Source of the DNA: Anthopleura xanthogrammica
Lineage: Eukaryota > Cnidaria > Anthozoa > Actiniaria > Actiniidae
DNA length: 64,000 nt
Reading direction: 5' to 3'
Assembly (NCBI GenBank): GCA_964019055.1
Contig: OZ025208.1
Location: 10,632,597 to 10,696,596 of the forward strand
Program-made: the position numbers and the translations under genes
In this document: piece by piece, positions 34,013 to 46,270 of the stretch
How the letters are laid out: every line of letters begins with the position of its first letter
How positions within the stretch are numbered: position 1 is the first letter of the stretch
The notes under the pieces: generated by a model
What the model saw: the letters and a program-made list of their open reading frames with translations, nothing else
What the model was told of the DNA's origin: nothing
The model's database searches: none

Positions 34013-36050
34013 GTGTGTTTCCAGAAATTATCCATACACCCCCACAGAGGAACTTGGCATTTCCAAGGGGTGAGGGGGTCTGAATGTGCTAAAGTTTCGA
34101 GGAGGTGGGGGAGTTACGTATGGAACATGTTTTCTGGATGGTTTTACGAAAAAATAATAACCTTGTGTACTGTTATTTAGCCTCACAAATTGTCCAATAG
34201 CAAATAAAAATTAATAATTACTTTTGAGAACTAGTAAATTTTATTTTTGAGAGACATTTCATGTAGTAATACAGACAAAGAATCGTAGTTCCGATCTGTA
34301 CCGCAAGCTATCTCGCTTTCAAAATGTCTAGACAATTAATTAGAGTGTAACATTCTAAACATTCCAACATGTGGTTCTTTTTATCAAAAACGTTGCAGTC
34401 TTGCCTAGTTTTAGAAACTTGTTTTTTTTTTTAATTAAGAAGTATCCACATAGGATAGCATTGAATGTGTATTTAGTCTGCATGCCTCTAGTGAAATTCC
34501 ATTTGTAAATATTATTAGTTGCAAAAAAGGCCTTGAATCATAGTTAATGAAAACAGTGCAAAATAATGTCGTTTGGAGCTTCTGAAGACATCAATTTTGG
34601 ATACGTCAATATTCCGTTTAAATCTAAACTCATCACAGCCCACTTTTGTTCATTATAATAATATATAGATTTAGGCACAGCCTAAAAGCGGATCTCCCAT
34701 AAATAGTATATATAGTGCTCAATACGTGATAATTGTGTGATGCGGCATAACGTCTGTTACAGCGTTACCACTTATTTTGATTTTACCAGAACCTGAAGGA
34801 AAAACTAAAAGAAACCATTATTCAAGCCTTCAAAAATATTAGAAATCTTTTCAGTTTGAAGAAAAATAATTATAGAACAAATGAATACATGTATAGAACA
34901 AAGGATTTTATTCAGCAAATCTTAAGTTGTAAGTTTTTTAAGTGGAAAGTAAACTACACTGAACATTTTTGAAAAATATTATAAGCTTAAGCTTACATTC
35001 ACTTGAACTTCACATGTAACAAGAGACATATTCATTAATGCAAGATAATAATTTTCTTTGTTAGTAAGTTGGTCTTATTCTTAACTTTATTATCAAGCGA
35101 AATATCTTACAAAAACATAAGCTTATCCATAAAAAAAATACAAGCTCATCATTTTAGCGATTGTGTAATGATATATAATGGGATCCAAAAAATATTCAAA
35201 GCTTCAAATATCGCTTTTTTGGTTCACAAGTATTGATGAAAAAGATGATAGAAATGTAAAATGCAGTAAAAACGACAAACTATCCAATTTTTTCTGACAA
35301 TGTTTGCCGAAGCAATGTCCTTGGCTTGTCTGAGAGTTTCTCCATCTAGTTTACACATTTTTTGTCAATTTTTTACGAAATATTAGTTAACATTAATGAA
35401 TTTACCTATGAAGTGTTTTCTATGGAACTGAAATATTATTCTTGCAGTGTAATCAGGTTTTTTCTGGTCTACAGGCCACTTTTTCTCTCACTGAAGTTTC
35501 AGTCAATAAACTTCATCATACATGTAAGATTAAGAATCTTCCCTCGCTAACTCTTCTTTAGCAAGTCACTAAAGTCGAAAAATTGTTTTTGCTCATTTTA
35601 AGACAGACATGACTTTGATTAAACATATTTTTCGTATTGCAAAAATAAGAAAAAACACTTCTTGATCCATCTTTGACTACATCATTGCGATTTTTTCTGT
35701 GCATTTGTGAGTAAGCAAAGTGCGTGGGAACCCTGTGCATAGTGGTACATGCCAAATGTATGGACAATAGAATGACATAATCAAGCCATGAAAAATCAAC
35801 TCGATGGGTTACCATTTTTTTCTTAAGTATAGTGCTCCACTCGTACAGGCCTTTCGCCCGCGCAGGAGCTCCGCTTTAATTAGAAATTCCTAGGGATCGA
35901 AAGTGCACATGTCATACTGATGTGGAAATTCCAGTGGGTAGGGAGGTATCTTCAAATAACCAAGAAATGGAAATTCCAGGGGAAGGGGGTCTGAAAAAAA
36001 TTCCCCAGTGGGGGGAGGGGAGGTATGGATAATTTCTGGAAACACACATT
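34013..36050. mobile_element. Possible 2-kb element bounded by inverted repeats
   Basis: TGTGTGTTTCCAGAAATTAT at 34013 recurs as its reverse complement ending near 36048, with flanking GGGGGTCTGA and CCCCAC blocks on both sides. The interior has no ORF above about 85 codons, so if mobile it is non-autonomous. It could also be two oppositely oriented copies of a 100-bp repeat. Confidence 0.5.
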
Positions 36051-36730
36051 CAATAAATAAATTGAGATTTCCAATATTTAATTTGAAAAAATCGAATTGC
36101 TGTGATGTCATTTCTAGGTTTATTTTGTATAGAAAAAATGGTTTTGACGTCAAATTTATCATTCTACACTCTGATAAAACATAGGTTTTCAGCAAATCAA
36201 AGCGCATGCTCTTGAAAATCTATTATATAAAGAATATTGAGAATCACAGTTAAGAAACCAATTGCCCTACTACTGTGTTTTGGAGTTCTCTTTGTAAAAA
36301 AAAATTTATCCAGAACTCGTTTTGATTTTATAACTTTTTTTTTCTAATCCATTTGAGGGTGTGCTAAACAAAATTTTCTACCCCTACCCCCTGCTTTCAA
36401 ATTCTTGAAAATCCAAATTTTAGAAAATTTGGAAGATTTTTTGAATTTTGGAACATGTACACAGGGAACTTCCTGAATTGCACACACATCACAAAGTAAC
36501 TGCTCTTATCATATGACCGTATTTCACTGTACGCGTGATTCTAAAAAAAACCTTTGGGGATAATGTCGTCAGCAAAAAAAGTACGCTTTTCCGAAAAGTG
36601 TAATAACTTCCCGTTCGGACTCGCCGTTCGGACTCGCTGCCGTCAATCATGTAAAAACTATGCATTTTGATTCGCATTTATTAAAAACGCTTTGAAATCG
36701 ATTTTTTATATGTGGTCATATGATAAAATG

Positions 36731-36872
36731 CTTATTGACTGAGTTAAGGTTGGTCCGAACGGGAAAATATTTGGCTCTCGGTCCTTGGCTTGGAACTCGC
36801 TGCGCTCGTTCCGTACTTCAGGACCTCGAGCCAAATATTTTCCCGTTCGGACCTCCCACTCAGTCAATAAGT
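36731..36872. mobile_element. Palindromic element
   Basis: Outer arms CTTATTGACTGAG / CTCAGTCAATAAG and inner arms GGTCCGAACGGGAAAATATT / its reverse complement. About 140 bp. Related TTCGGACTCGC pieces lie at 36,610-36,640. Confidence 0.82.
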
Positions 36873-38640
36873 ACATAATCATTCAAAGACATCATAACTA
36901 ACACTTTATTCTTTTTTTCTAGTCTTATAAGAATACATCAATGCCAGAAGGACTACCAGAATGTATCATAATAATTATTATATTTAGTATAGTTAGACAG
37001 GTGTGTAATTATACTAGGTATATATATATTCATCTCAGGCTCGATGAATTTTGATGAGTATTTTCCTTGGTTCGTCCTTGGTAAATATTGACCAAGATTT
37101 ACTTTGTCTGTGGATAATACTTTTAGTGTTATCTACATACAGTAATCATTGCATTGTTGTATGTAGATATTTTAACCACTTTAAGAACTAGGATGCAAAG
37201 GTTGTGTGATCTTTTTGTTTCGAATGAAAAGTGACCACACCCTTTGTTTTATTTTAATATACCATAATTTACTTAATGCTGATGAATAATGCACAAACAC
37301 TGGAGCAGACAACTGGCTGGCTTGGAGTCATCTCTACTTACTAACAATTTGATTTCTTTTTTATTGAATTTTGTTTCTGATTTCCATTGCCATTGATTGA
37401 TATGATTGACATTGATATTGCATTTGATTTTGCACAATTTGCATGATTTTGATATTTTCATCAATTTATTTGAATTCCATTGCTTCTTGTTCTTATTTAT
37501 TCACATGGAAAAGGTTTTTTTCAGAATTTTGTGCAACCTTTTTGATTTTTTTGTCTCAACAACTCCACAGCTTTTTTCCACCCTCAACTTTTGCATTTAA
37601 TTTGATGGAAAATTACCAAGAGTTTCTTTAATCACGAGATTAGGAAAAAAGCTTTTTCATATTCACAAATTGCTTTGATATTCAATGTTGTATGCATGGA
37701 TGCTTTTGAATGTTTCTGTAGTCTGTCACTGTCATAACTGCTTGTGGCAATGTAAATTTTTTCACAATTAAGACAAATGAGTAAATCCATTGATTTTGAT
37801 ACTATATTTTGATTTTGGCTGCCATTCGAGTTTATAGATTGGATTTCCAAACAGTTAGTCAGTGAGAGGCTACTGTACACCTTTGTTATTTTATTTTGAT
37901 GTATCTGATGATGCTGTAGAACCTCACTGTCTCATCCTCTAAGCTGTGCCCTGAGCATTTTTGGTTCCATTTAAAGAAAATTACAGGCGTTGTACAAATT
38001 ATACCATATTTGTGTTTGTTTTTGATAAATTTGAGGTATTGAGGTTCTACATTATACATGTGTATTACAAATCAAAGGATAGTGTTTTCCTGGTGCAGTT
38101 TTCCATGGAACAGGGTAAGTCAAGTGCATAGTTCATCAGCATTCAGTCTTGTTATTTTCCACAAACATCCTCTATTAAATTATCATTTGTGTAATAAACT
38201 TTCTCAGCTCAAACCTGTCAAAAATGGCATGGTTTGTTTGGCAGTGTTTATTCTGATTGTACTTTGGATCACTAGAGGATGTTCGTTGGATGATGCAATT
38301 TCCAAATTATCTTGCAAAGTAGTAGTCAAGGATGTCAATAAATTCAATTCTGACATCAGAAAAAAATGGGGTTTTCTTCTTCCATTAAAGTTGCCATATT
38401 TGATGTTGATCAATTTTTGCTTGTCATGCAATAAGCTCAGATTTATATTAAAAAGAATTGACAATGTTAGTTTCCACTTCCCATTTCATCTTTGAGTTAG
38501 TCATGCCTGACTTAAATTCGCCTGAAATTGTTCATCATTTGATGAATTGTTATTTCGTTCATTTGTTTGAAATATCAACATCATATATATGGTAACTTAA
38601 AAGCAGTATAACTACTAAAAGTCACACTGCAACAGATGTA

Positions 38641-38690
38641 TTAGCCTGCGTGCAGCCACAGTTATGTTCTGGATGCACGCAGGCTACAGA
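38641..38690. repeat. Short inverted repeat (AGCCTGCGTGCA)
   Basis: TAGCCTGCGTGCAGCC and TGGATGCACGCAGGCTA pair as a hairpin. It resembles the AGCCTGCGTGGCCAGGCT cluster at 22730-22816 in gene C. Confidence 0.7.
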
Positions 38691-40519
38691 TGAATCAGCT
38701 CCCATACGATCAAAAATGAAGCCAAATAATTTTGGTAAACAAAAATTATAATTTGCCAGACAGCTTTGATCTATAATATTGCAGTTTCAACTGAAGTAAC
38801 CTTATTCGCACTTCACCTTGTCTGTTGCAGTGGCTTTTAGTACTTGTACTTTGTTCTTAAAGTGGTGAAATTTTAACTTAATGACTATGATTGAACACAC
38901 CAATGATCATATAGAAGTACTGTGCTTCAAATTATGCTTCAAAATGTTTCACGGCTTGTGTCATATAAATCCTGAGATAAGTACTGCTCTAAACAAAATT
39001 CTCGAAACCAAAATTGAAATTATTAAATTTTATTTGCCTTTTCTTTTAAATTGTATTTTCTTTCAACCAAGTACTTATCTTGATTGATATGGTACATATT
39101 CTACTGCACAGTGTCTTCAATCTGATGCTCCCTTAATAATTTTTTATCTTTGGTATCACTAATCTTGATCAACTGCATTACTCAATATTTATCGGATCTA
39201 AAAATCTCGTAATTTGGAACGTGTGATCCTTAGGGCTTGGTGTGTTCATAGCATAGTCTGACAAAGGTGTTGCTTGATTAAAAGTACACAAGAGATGATA
39301 AATGGTCTTCTTAAACCAATAGTACAAATTGACCTCAGTCTGTAGTTTTGATCCTGTAATTTTTTACACTGGCTCTAAGTATTGGCTTCTCAACATCTGC
39401 TTTGGATTTTCAGTACAGTGTTCTATTTGATTCTAATTTAGAATCTCTATACAGACTTTTGAATTGATATTTACATTGCTCCAATGCCATCAACCAAAAT
39501 CAACAGAGATAAATATTTTTTTTGACTCAAACTGATTGGATTCCAAGACCATTTATTACTCTTGCTGTAATATTTTGTATGATTGTGTAAGTCATGGCAC
39601 AGACATGTTTCGCGGGTAGATTGGTTTATTCTAATGCAAAAACTATTAGTATCAAAAACATGTCCTTCACCATGGTTTATCGCGATCAAACAAGAACTGT
39701 TCTACTACTAGTACCAGTAAGGATCATGCAGATGAGACATGGAACTACTGTATCTAAATGAGTTTTAAAACTCCTGAATCAATGGTATGCTCTGCTGCAT
39801 CATTTCCAAAATCAATTGGATTTACTTCATTCCACAAAAGTTTCCATGTCTCATCTCTGAGCCTTACTGATGTTGTTCAATGAGGCATAAAACTGGTGTT
39901 TTCCCTAAAACTCGGTATTAAAATCAATTTTCAGATGGAAGAAATGTATACTTTGAGCATGCTAAACTTTAGAATGTATTTTCAAACAATTTCCCAGAAT
40001 TGCACCAGTTTTTATGCCTGAATTCAGCATTCAGTACTAGTCTTTTAATCAAGCAAAACCTATGTCTTTAGAATCCAAACAAAATGGATTGTCCTCAAGG
40101 CCTTTAGTTCGATTTACTCTCAACAACCTTAAGGGGTACCCCTGAACACTTTGTTTGGGGGTGCTTTTTCTTAAGGGGAGGGTAGGTTTGAACTTTTGGT
40201 CTTGGGGACGTACGTCTAATTACCCTAGGGGCAAAAAAAAGTGAAAAAAGACTTAGTATATATTTTTTCAAAATTTATACCTTTTTTTTCACAATTTTTA
40301 ATTTTTTTTCTTATTTTTTTTATTTTTTTAAAGCCAATTTGAATTTTTTTTATTTTTTTAAAGCCAATTCGAATTTTTTTTATTAAAGCCAATTTCTGAT
40401 TTTATTTTTTTTTAATCTGTGAGCCAATTTTCCCTAGTTTATCTATATCAGCTTAACTTACCTTTATCCTGAGTTCTGGGATGCTGTGTTCTTGCTTGAC
40501 CAATATTTCTTGTGTGAAG

Positions 40520-40592
40520 TTACCTGGATTTGAACCCCTTACCTTATGTTCTGCATGCACTCCTCTTGACCAGTAGACCATCAACCTGTTTG
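40520..40592 (-). mobile_element. Possible tRNA-like SINE head
   Basis: The minus strand has TGGTCTACTGGTCAAGAGG (A-box-like) and GGTTCAAATCC (B-box-like) about 35 bases apart, but no paired acceptor stem. Best read as a SINE relic, not a tRNA gene. Confidence 0.4.
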
Positions 40593-40853
40593 TTGAAGGT
40601 ATAGGTTTTGAAGTTCCTTAAATCATAGTGCTTTGTAATGGCTTGAATATTAATGACCTAATAAAAATTCTTATGAATATTTAATGTCTATTGTTTATTG
40701 TTCACGGGACTGAAACAATGGGATAATGAAGAGAACAAAGGCAGGGGATTATGTGGGTGTGGTAAGGGTGCTAAAGTACTCATGAGGCACAGGTGGTATA
40801 TTGGGGAGGAGTGCGGTTGCTATGAGATACAAGAGGTGTGTGCATTAGGCGAA

Positions 40854-40965
40854 GGGCCTGAAAATTTTCTAAGTTTTTTGGCGGGAAAAAAGTGCGCTTT
40901 GCATAAGGTGAGGGCCTGAAAATTTTCTAAGTTTTTTGGCGGGAAAAAAGTGCGATTTTGAAAAG
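40854..40965. repeat. Tandem pair of 58-bp units
   Basis: GGGCCTGAAAATTTTCTAAG starts at 40854 and again at 40912, each followed by TTTTTTGGCGGGAAAAAAGT. Confidence 0.9.
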
Positions 40966-42186
40966 GGGTTCACCCTAAACACTAGAAGCACCAAAGATAA
41001 ATATAAAATTGTTTAATTTCAACATAAGAAAATGCAAAACATCAATAATAAACCTATAAAATGTAGTTCTAAAACAAATTGATTTCTTTTAAGTTGTAAA
41101 AAACATGTCCCGCTTCTATGGCGAAAACCGACGCAAAAACAAGCCATTTTCCGTCTTGGAGCTACGTTTGGTATTTCAGCCTTGCACTGGTCACTTCTTC
41201 TTTGCATTCTAAGTTGTTCCTCCATCTTCTATCTGAGAAAAAAGTCAAAAAAACCAGTCGTTTATTAATCGATTTTTTAAAATATGTTTTGAAAATTCAA
41301 TGCGCAAATTAAAGGAGGCACAAAATACAACACGAAGAGTCTCAATTTGTAATATATGTGGAATTGCGCGCAAACCTACGAGAAACTACTCAAGATTCTT
41401 TGTAAATGACGCATTTCTGCTTTCTACATAATTTTGCGCATGTATAAAATGTATAAGCAAAGCTGTACAAAATTTAAGAGGAAGTTGAAACTGACGTGAA
41501 TTAATTCTAACTACTAAACATTCGGTTCCTTGCAAAACACAGCGAAGTTTAAGTCAGCAAAAACGATACAATGTCACGCAGTTTTGAGCTCTTTGAAGTT
41601 TAAAAACACAAAATAAGGTCAAGAAACTACAGTACCTTCTATTTTGGACGTCTAGGGATTGAAATACTGCAAATTTCTTGAGTTATTTCGGCTTTTTGGA
41701 ATCGTTTCTTGATTCCATCGACTTCAAAATGGCTGACAGTAAAAATTGCAATCATTATTGTATTCCACCAATCCCTAGAGATATTGAAAAAGTTGTGAAA
41801 GTATATTAATATTTAAATGCGTGAATGTGTGAGAATTGAATACAAAAACATTAGCATATCCATACATCGGGCTCACCCGTGAGTACAATGTATACTTTTG
41901 CGTGTACATGTGATACCGCAGACAGACAATAAAATGAGAAAATATCCCGATAGAATGATAAAAGTTGGTGTGATAAAAGTGTTAAAGTAGGCATGAGGAA
42001 CGGGGGTATATTGGGGAGGAGTACGGTTGCTGTAAGAAAAATTTTTTTTTTTTTTTGGCGGGAAAAAATTGCGATTTTGAAATGAGGTTACTTAGCAGTT
42101 ATTCGCCGAAGGCGAAGTGATTATCGATGAATATTTACCGAGCGGCGAGTCTTCGAGGTGTCACTGAGCTTGAGGTGAATAATTGT

Positions 42187-42387
42187 TTTAGTATAAATAA
42201 AAAGGTGATTATTTCAAAAAAGAAAGAAGGAAACAACATTGAAAGTGAAAATATTTTATTTTTTAAAAGCGCGACGGTCACGCTGACAGCCATTTTGTCC
42301 GAAAAGGTGATTATCGGCTGATAATCCGAGATAGAAAACCAATCAGAGCGCGCGATTTTGTATAATCACCTTTGTATTTATACTAAA
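42187..42387. mobile_element. MITE with terminal inverted repeats
   Basis: Begins TTTAGTATAAATAAAAAGGT and ends ACCTTTGTATTTATACTAAA. About 200 bp. The interior has GATTATCGGCTGATAATC-type palindromes. Confidence 0.85.
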
Positions 42388-45342
42388 GAGCCATAAAAAA
42401 AAACTTTATTAAATGAATAAAATCAATATATAAAAAAATTAACGCCGTAGTTTTTCAAAAGAAAAATTGGCATAATTGCAATCATTTAGTCATCATCATC
42501 CTGGTTCATCTACTTGAATATCGTTGGATTTGAAAAGCTGATTTATTGCCAACACCTATAAGAGAAGAAAGAACAATGACGTTATTGTTTACTCTCCATA
42601 ACCTTGTTATATTGAATTAGTGATTGACTAAAAATTAAGAAAATAAATCAATTTATATATAGAAAATTAAATGATAACTCGGTGGTTGCGCAAATTTTTG
42701 AGGAGCGAAAACTGTGATTGCGCATGACGATCAAACAATACTTCATACAGTTTTACCGTTATCTATAACGCAAAAATATTTTGTTTAAATATTTGCGTGA
42801 AAAAAAACCCTAAGAGGCGCTCGTGCAAAGACCAGCGCTCTTCTAAATGAATAAATAAAAAGCATCTGTTTGTGTATGCCCTCCCTTATTAATTATGTGC
42901 AAACGATTATTATCAAAAAGATTTCAAACTCGTTAAAATAAAGGTATTCAAGCGTGAAAAGAGGTTTGGGTCTGCAAAACTAAGCAGCAAAGTGCGGCGA
43001 AAGTGCGGCTGGTTCAAAATCCACATTTTAATTCCCGATAAAAGTTTTGATAACTTAATTTGTAATCTTTAGCTCTTATCAAATTTTAAATAAAGTTTGT
43101 AGTCTACATTACCTTATATTCCAGCCGTTAGGAGTTCTTGTCTGAGAGTTTCTTGAGTTTTTGTCGCTCCATGCCGAATCGTTTCTTGTTTCAAGATGGC
43201 GGGCTTCCTGTGTTATGGTGAGCACACAAAAGCCACAGGATTCCCAATTAGAAAAATAATTCTTTTTTTCACAATTTATCACAGACGTTTTGAAATTATA
43301 TTTGTGCCTTTATAAAGAGGGATTACAGAGCTACTATTAATGTTAGTTTTAGTTGGAAAAGAAATTAAAAATTGTAAACGCCATACCACTGACCAGGCGG
43401 CATTTTTCTTGAAAATAGATTCGCCAAAAAAAATATACGTATGGATCTATTTAGAAAAATGATGTCAGAATTGTGTGAGCAACATTTGTACCTTTCTATT
43501 GATGTATGTTTTGAACAGCAAAAGTTAGTTTTTAGATTTTCGAAAATTTGGGTCAACCACAAAAACGCTTTTTTAAAGATCAAAATTTCAATCGCTTTGT
43601 TTTCTATAGAAGAAAACAACATCAGACAATTTTTTTTACAGATCTAGAGAGAGCTTAAAATGGACTTTCTCACAAGTACGAAACATTCCCCAAAAGTTTT
43701 TTCGTTACTTCTTTATAAAGAATTTTTCGTCACTATTCGTAGTTTGGGATACCTGTGGTGACTTTTTTTTTTTTACAATTTTGTTTTTTAAATCGATCGG
43801 GATTCGTATAATTTGACCTGATAGGAACCCTGGAAATGAGCATTTGTTTTCATTCGCAAACTCAAAATATGAAAAAAGTATATTTTTTTAAATAAATCTA
43901 AGACGGTAACCCCCTCAGTTAACCCCCTTCTCTAAACATATATCGTGACGAGAAAAACAAACAAAGAAACAAAAAAACCCACAAATAAACAAAGAAATGC
44001 ATGTGTGTATTCCTTTTATTAAAAAAAAAAATTGAGAGGAAAAATATTTATAAACACACGGAGAGACGCACAAAAAGGACAATAGCAACAGCATCAGAAG
44101 AAACAACAACACCAACTTAAATAACAAAAAAACAATATGGTATCTCCAAAAATACCAACAATAGCAGCAGGAGCAAGCAACTCGTATCGAAATATATTTC
44201 ACATTTTGTCATTAAAATAAATCAATTGTAATTCAGAATTAATACGCAGGTCGGACTGAGAAATGTGACTAAAAAGCTGCCACAAAGACTCGGTTTCTTC
44301 ATGTAGGCATTGTTTTTGATTAACAGCGGAATTCCAGGACGTTTTTAAATTAGCACAATGCTATAAATGATAACTATACTGCATGCAAAACCGATGACAT
44401 CATCGGGGAAAAAAAACCGGGAAAAAAAAACATTTCCGTCTCTCCCTCAGAGTACACCACAGGGAGCCCACAAAAGGGAATATCTAGACCAAACGACCAC
44501 GTCTGTGAGTAAATAGCCACTAGAAAATCAGCTCATTTGAAAAGAAAGATTTAGGTCTCTAAATTTGAGATTAGTGAAAGGTTTCAAGAATATCATTCAT
44601 TTTCTTTCTAGTTGACATCATGTTTTGTGTACTCTTAAGATGAAGACATATATCACGATTCATCCACCTAATACCCTGCTTATTCTTAAGTGTCCTAACT
44701 CACACACTCGTTTATATCCCTCTTTACCTTTGATCCAGTGGTGTAGAAGTCACAATTCAGCTTGTTTCTTGACTTACTCATCGTTTTGCGGCCGTTGCAT
44801 GAATGGAGCTTATTTTCAACATGGCGGACACCACAACAGGAGCTCGCTTGCGCACAATTCAAAACCAGCGAGCGCCCCTTGAGACCAAATGCAGCCGTGT
44901 GGGATAACAAATACTTGACGCGCAAAAGGTTTTAGAGGCGAAAAAGCTTTGTTTCAAGATCAACCATTTCTGGCTCGTGAATGCACATAAAGCAATCAAA
45001 ACATAACAGAGATTTAGTGTTGTTTTTTTCTTATAAAAAGAACGAAAAGACTGGTATAAATTAAGGTGGAATTATGTTTTTTTTAAGGGAGACAATTGAT
45101 AAGGTGTGTGCATAAGCTGAAGAGCCTGAAAATATTCAAAGTTTTTTGGGGGTAAAAAGCGCGCTTTCGAAAAGGGGTTCGCCTGCAAAAAAAAACAACA
45201 AAACAAAATCAAAAGTAACCATAAAATCGTTAATTTAATTTCAACATAAGAAAAATACAAGATTTCACATTAGGTAAGGTTTTTGTAATTGTAAGGTTTT
45301 TGTAATTCAAATTTTACATTCCATGATTGTTTTGTAGGAAAA

Positions 45343-45650
45343 TGAACAGCGAAGGAGAAGAAACTTATGCACTTAAATACAGAAATACGGATCTGGAGAG
45401 AATTGTTGGAACCTCATCAATACGAGATTTCATATACATAAGATATTTGAAGTATATCGCACACATGTGCAGAAGAGCGAACTCACACTTGACGAAACAA
45501 CTACTATTCATAAATCCATCAGCCAAATTTGTAAGAGATCCTTGGATCAAGATTGAGAAACTTTTAAATGTTGATAAAGAACAAGCTAAAAGATCTACAC
45601 AAGACAGAAAAGCCTTCAATGGACTACTACAACAGAATTTTTCTCTGTAG
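45343..45650 (+). pseudogene. Fragment resembling a non-LTR retrotransposon RT C-terminus
   Basis: An open 102-codon stretch from ATG 45343 to TAG: MNSEGEETYALKYRNTDLER, then RDFIYIRYLKYIAHMCRR, then DPWIKIEKLL and a DRKAFNGLL tail. The pattern resembles the region after the thumb in LINE-type reverse transcriptases (YxxHxxR...LxKQLLF). No catalytic RT motif is present within 2 kb on either side, so this is a truncated copy. Recognition is by pattern only. Confidence 0.45.
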
Positions 45651-46228
45651 TAATATGTCCCCACTGATTAACTAATCGTTTTATAGTGGAATAAAACTGA
45701 TACTGTAGCATTAAAAGGAATAACAATGTGCCTCAAAATTTCTTAATCGAGAGTATATAGACTAAAAATTAAGATAATGTTATGTCACCAATAATTTGTG
45801 TTTTTTTCCCTAGACTGCACTGCCTTTGTTCTGCTTCTAAATTGTGTTCGGTATCCTGTTTGTCAGTGAAGTCAAGGAGGCATACAAAAACGTTTTTAGT
45901 TGAAATAAATTATCGGTCAAATGCACACAAACTAAAATATTCAAATATATCCAAAAGCTTAAAAAGAGAGCAGAAAGAGGGAGATTTAGAGAAAAAGTCA
46001 CGTTGGCTAAGTACTGAGGCTTAAACAAAAATGAAATATTCGTAAAACTCTCAGCTTACTTTGAACTTCAAGCTTCGGAACGTCAAACTTTGTTGTCATA
46101 AACCGTTCTACTTGACTGGTCCGCGTTTATGTCTATGTTGACATACAAAGCTATTATATTACTAACAGCGTCTTAACGGTTGCATTTCAAATTAAGTAAG
46201 CCTACTGCGAAAGGAGCGCCTAAATCAG

Positions 46229-46270
46229 TTGCTCTTTCCGCGTGGACATCCAAACGTACTCTTTTCCAAG
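46229..46270 (+). promoter_or_regulatory. 5' leader of gene D
   Basis: Non-coding leader with no upstream ATG in frame. No conserved match to the B/C promoter block was found, which fits the older divergence of gene D. Confidence 0.35.

Larger units (their letters stand above)
40690..45270. repeat. Region of repeated modules
   Basis: A module with TATATTGGGGAGGAGT.CGG and TTTTTTGGCGGGAAAAAAGT recurs at about 40790-40975, 41995-42090 and (partly) 45090-45190. TTTAATTTCAACATAAGAAA follows at 41015 and 45232. GAATCGTTTCTTG.TTC precedes ATGGC-type motifs at 41,698 and 43,172. Suggests local duplication or several copies of one mobile element. Confidence 0.5.
32013..46228. other. C-D spacer without recognised host genes
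   Basis: About 14 kb, AT-rich, no exon with convincing protein homology. It contains repeats listed separately, long T-rich stretches (about 37,200-40,450) and several AAGATGGCGG-like motifs (for example near 43,193 and 44,818) that recall repeat-borne start regions. ORFs here are short and low-complexity. Confidence 0.6.

Noticed and set aside
38058..38495. 145-codon plus-strand ORF in the C-D spacer
   Set aside because: No recognisable motif and an AT-rich, low-complexity setting. Its length is within what chance gives in such DNA.
40520..40592. A functional tRNA gene on the minus strand
   Set aside because: No acceptor-stem pairing; at best a SINE head.
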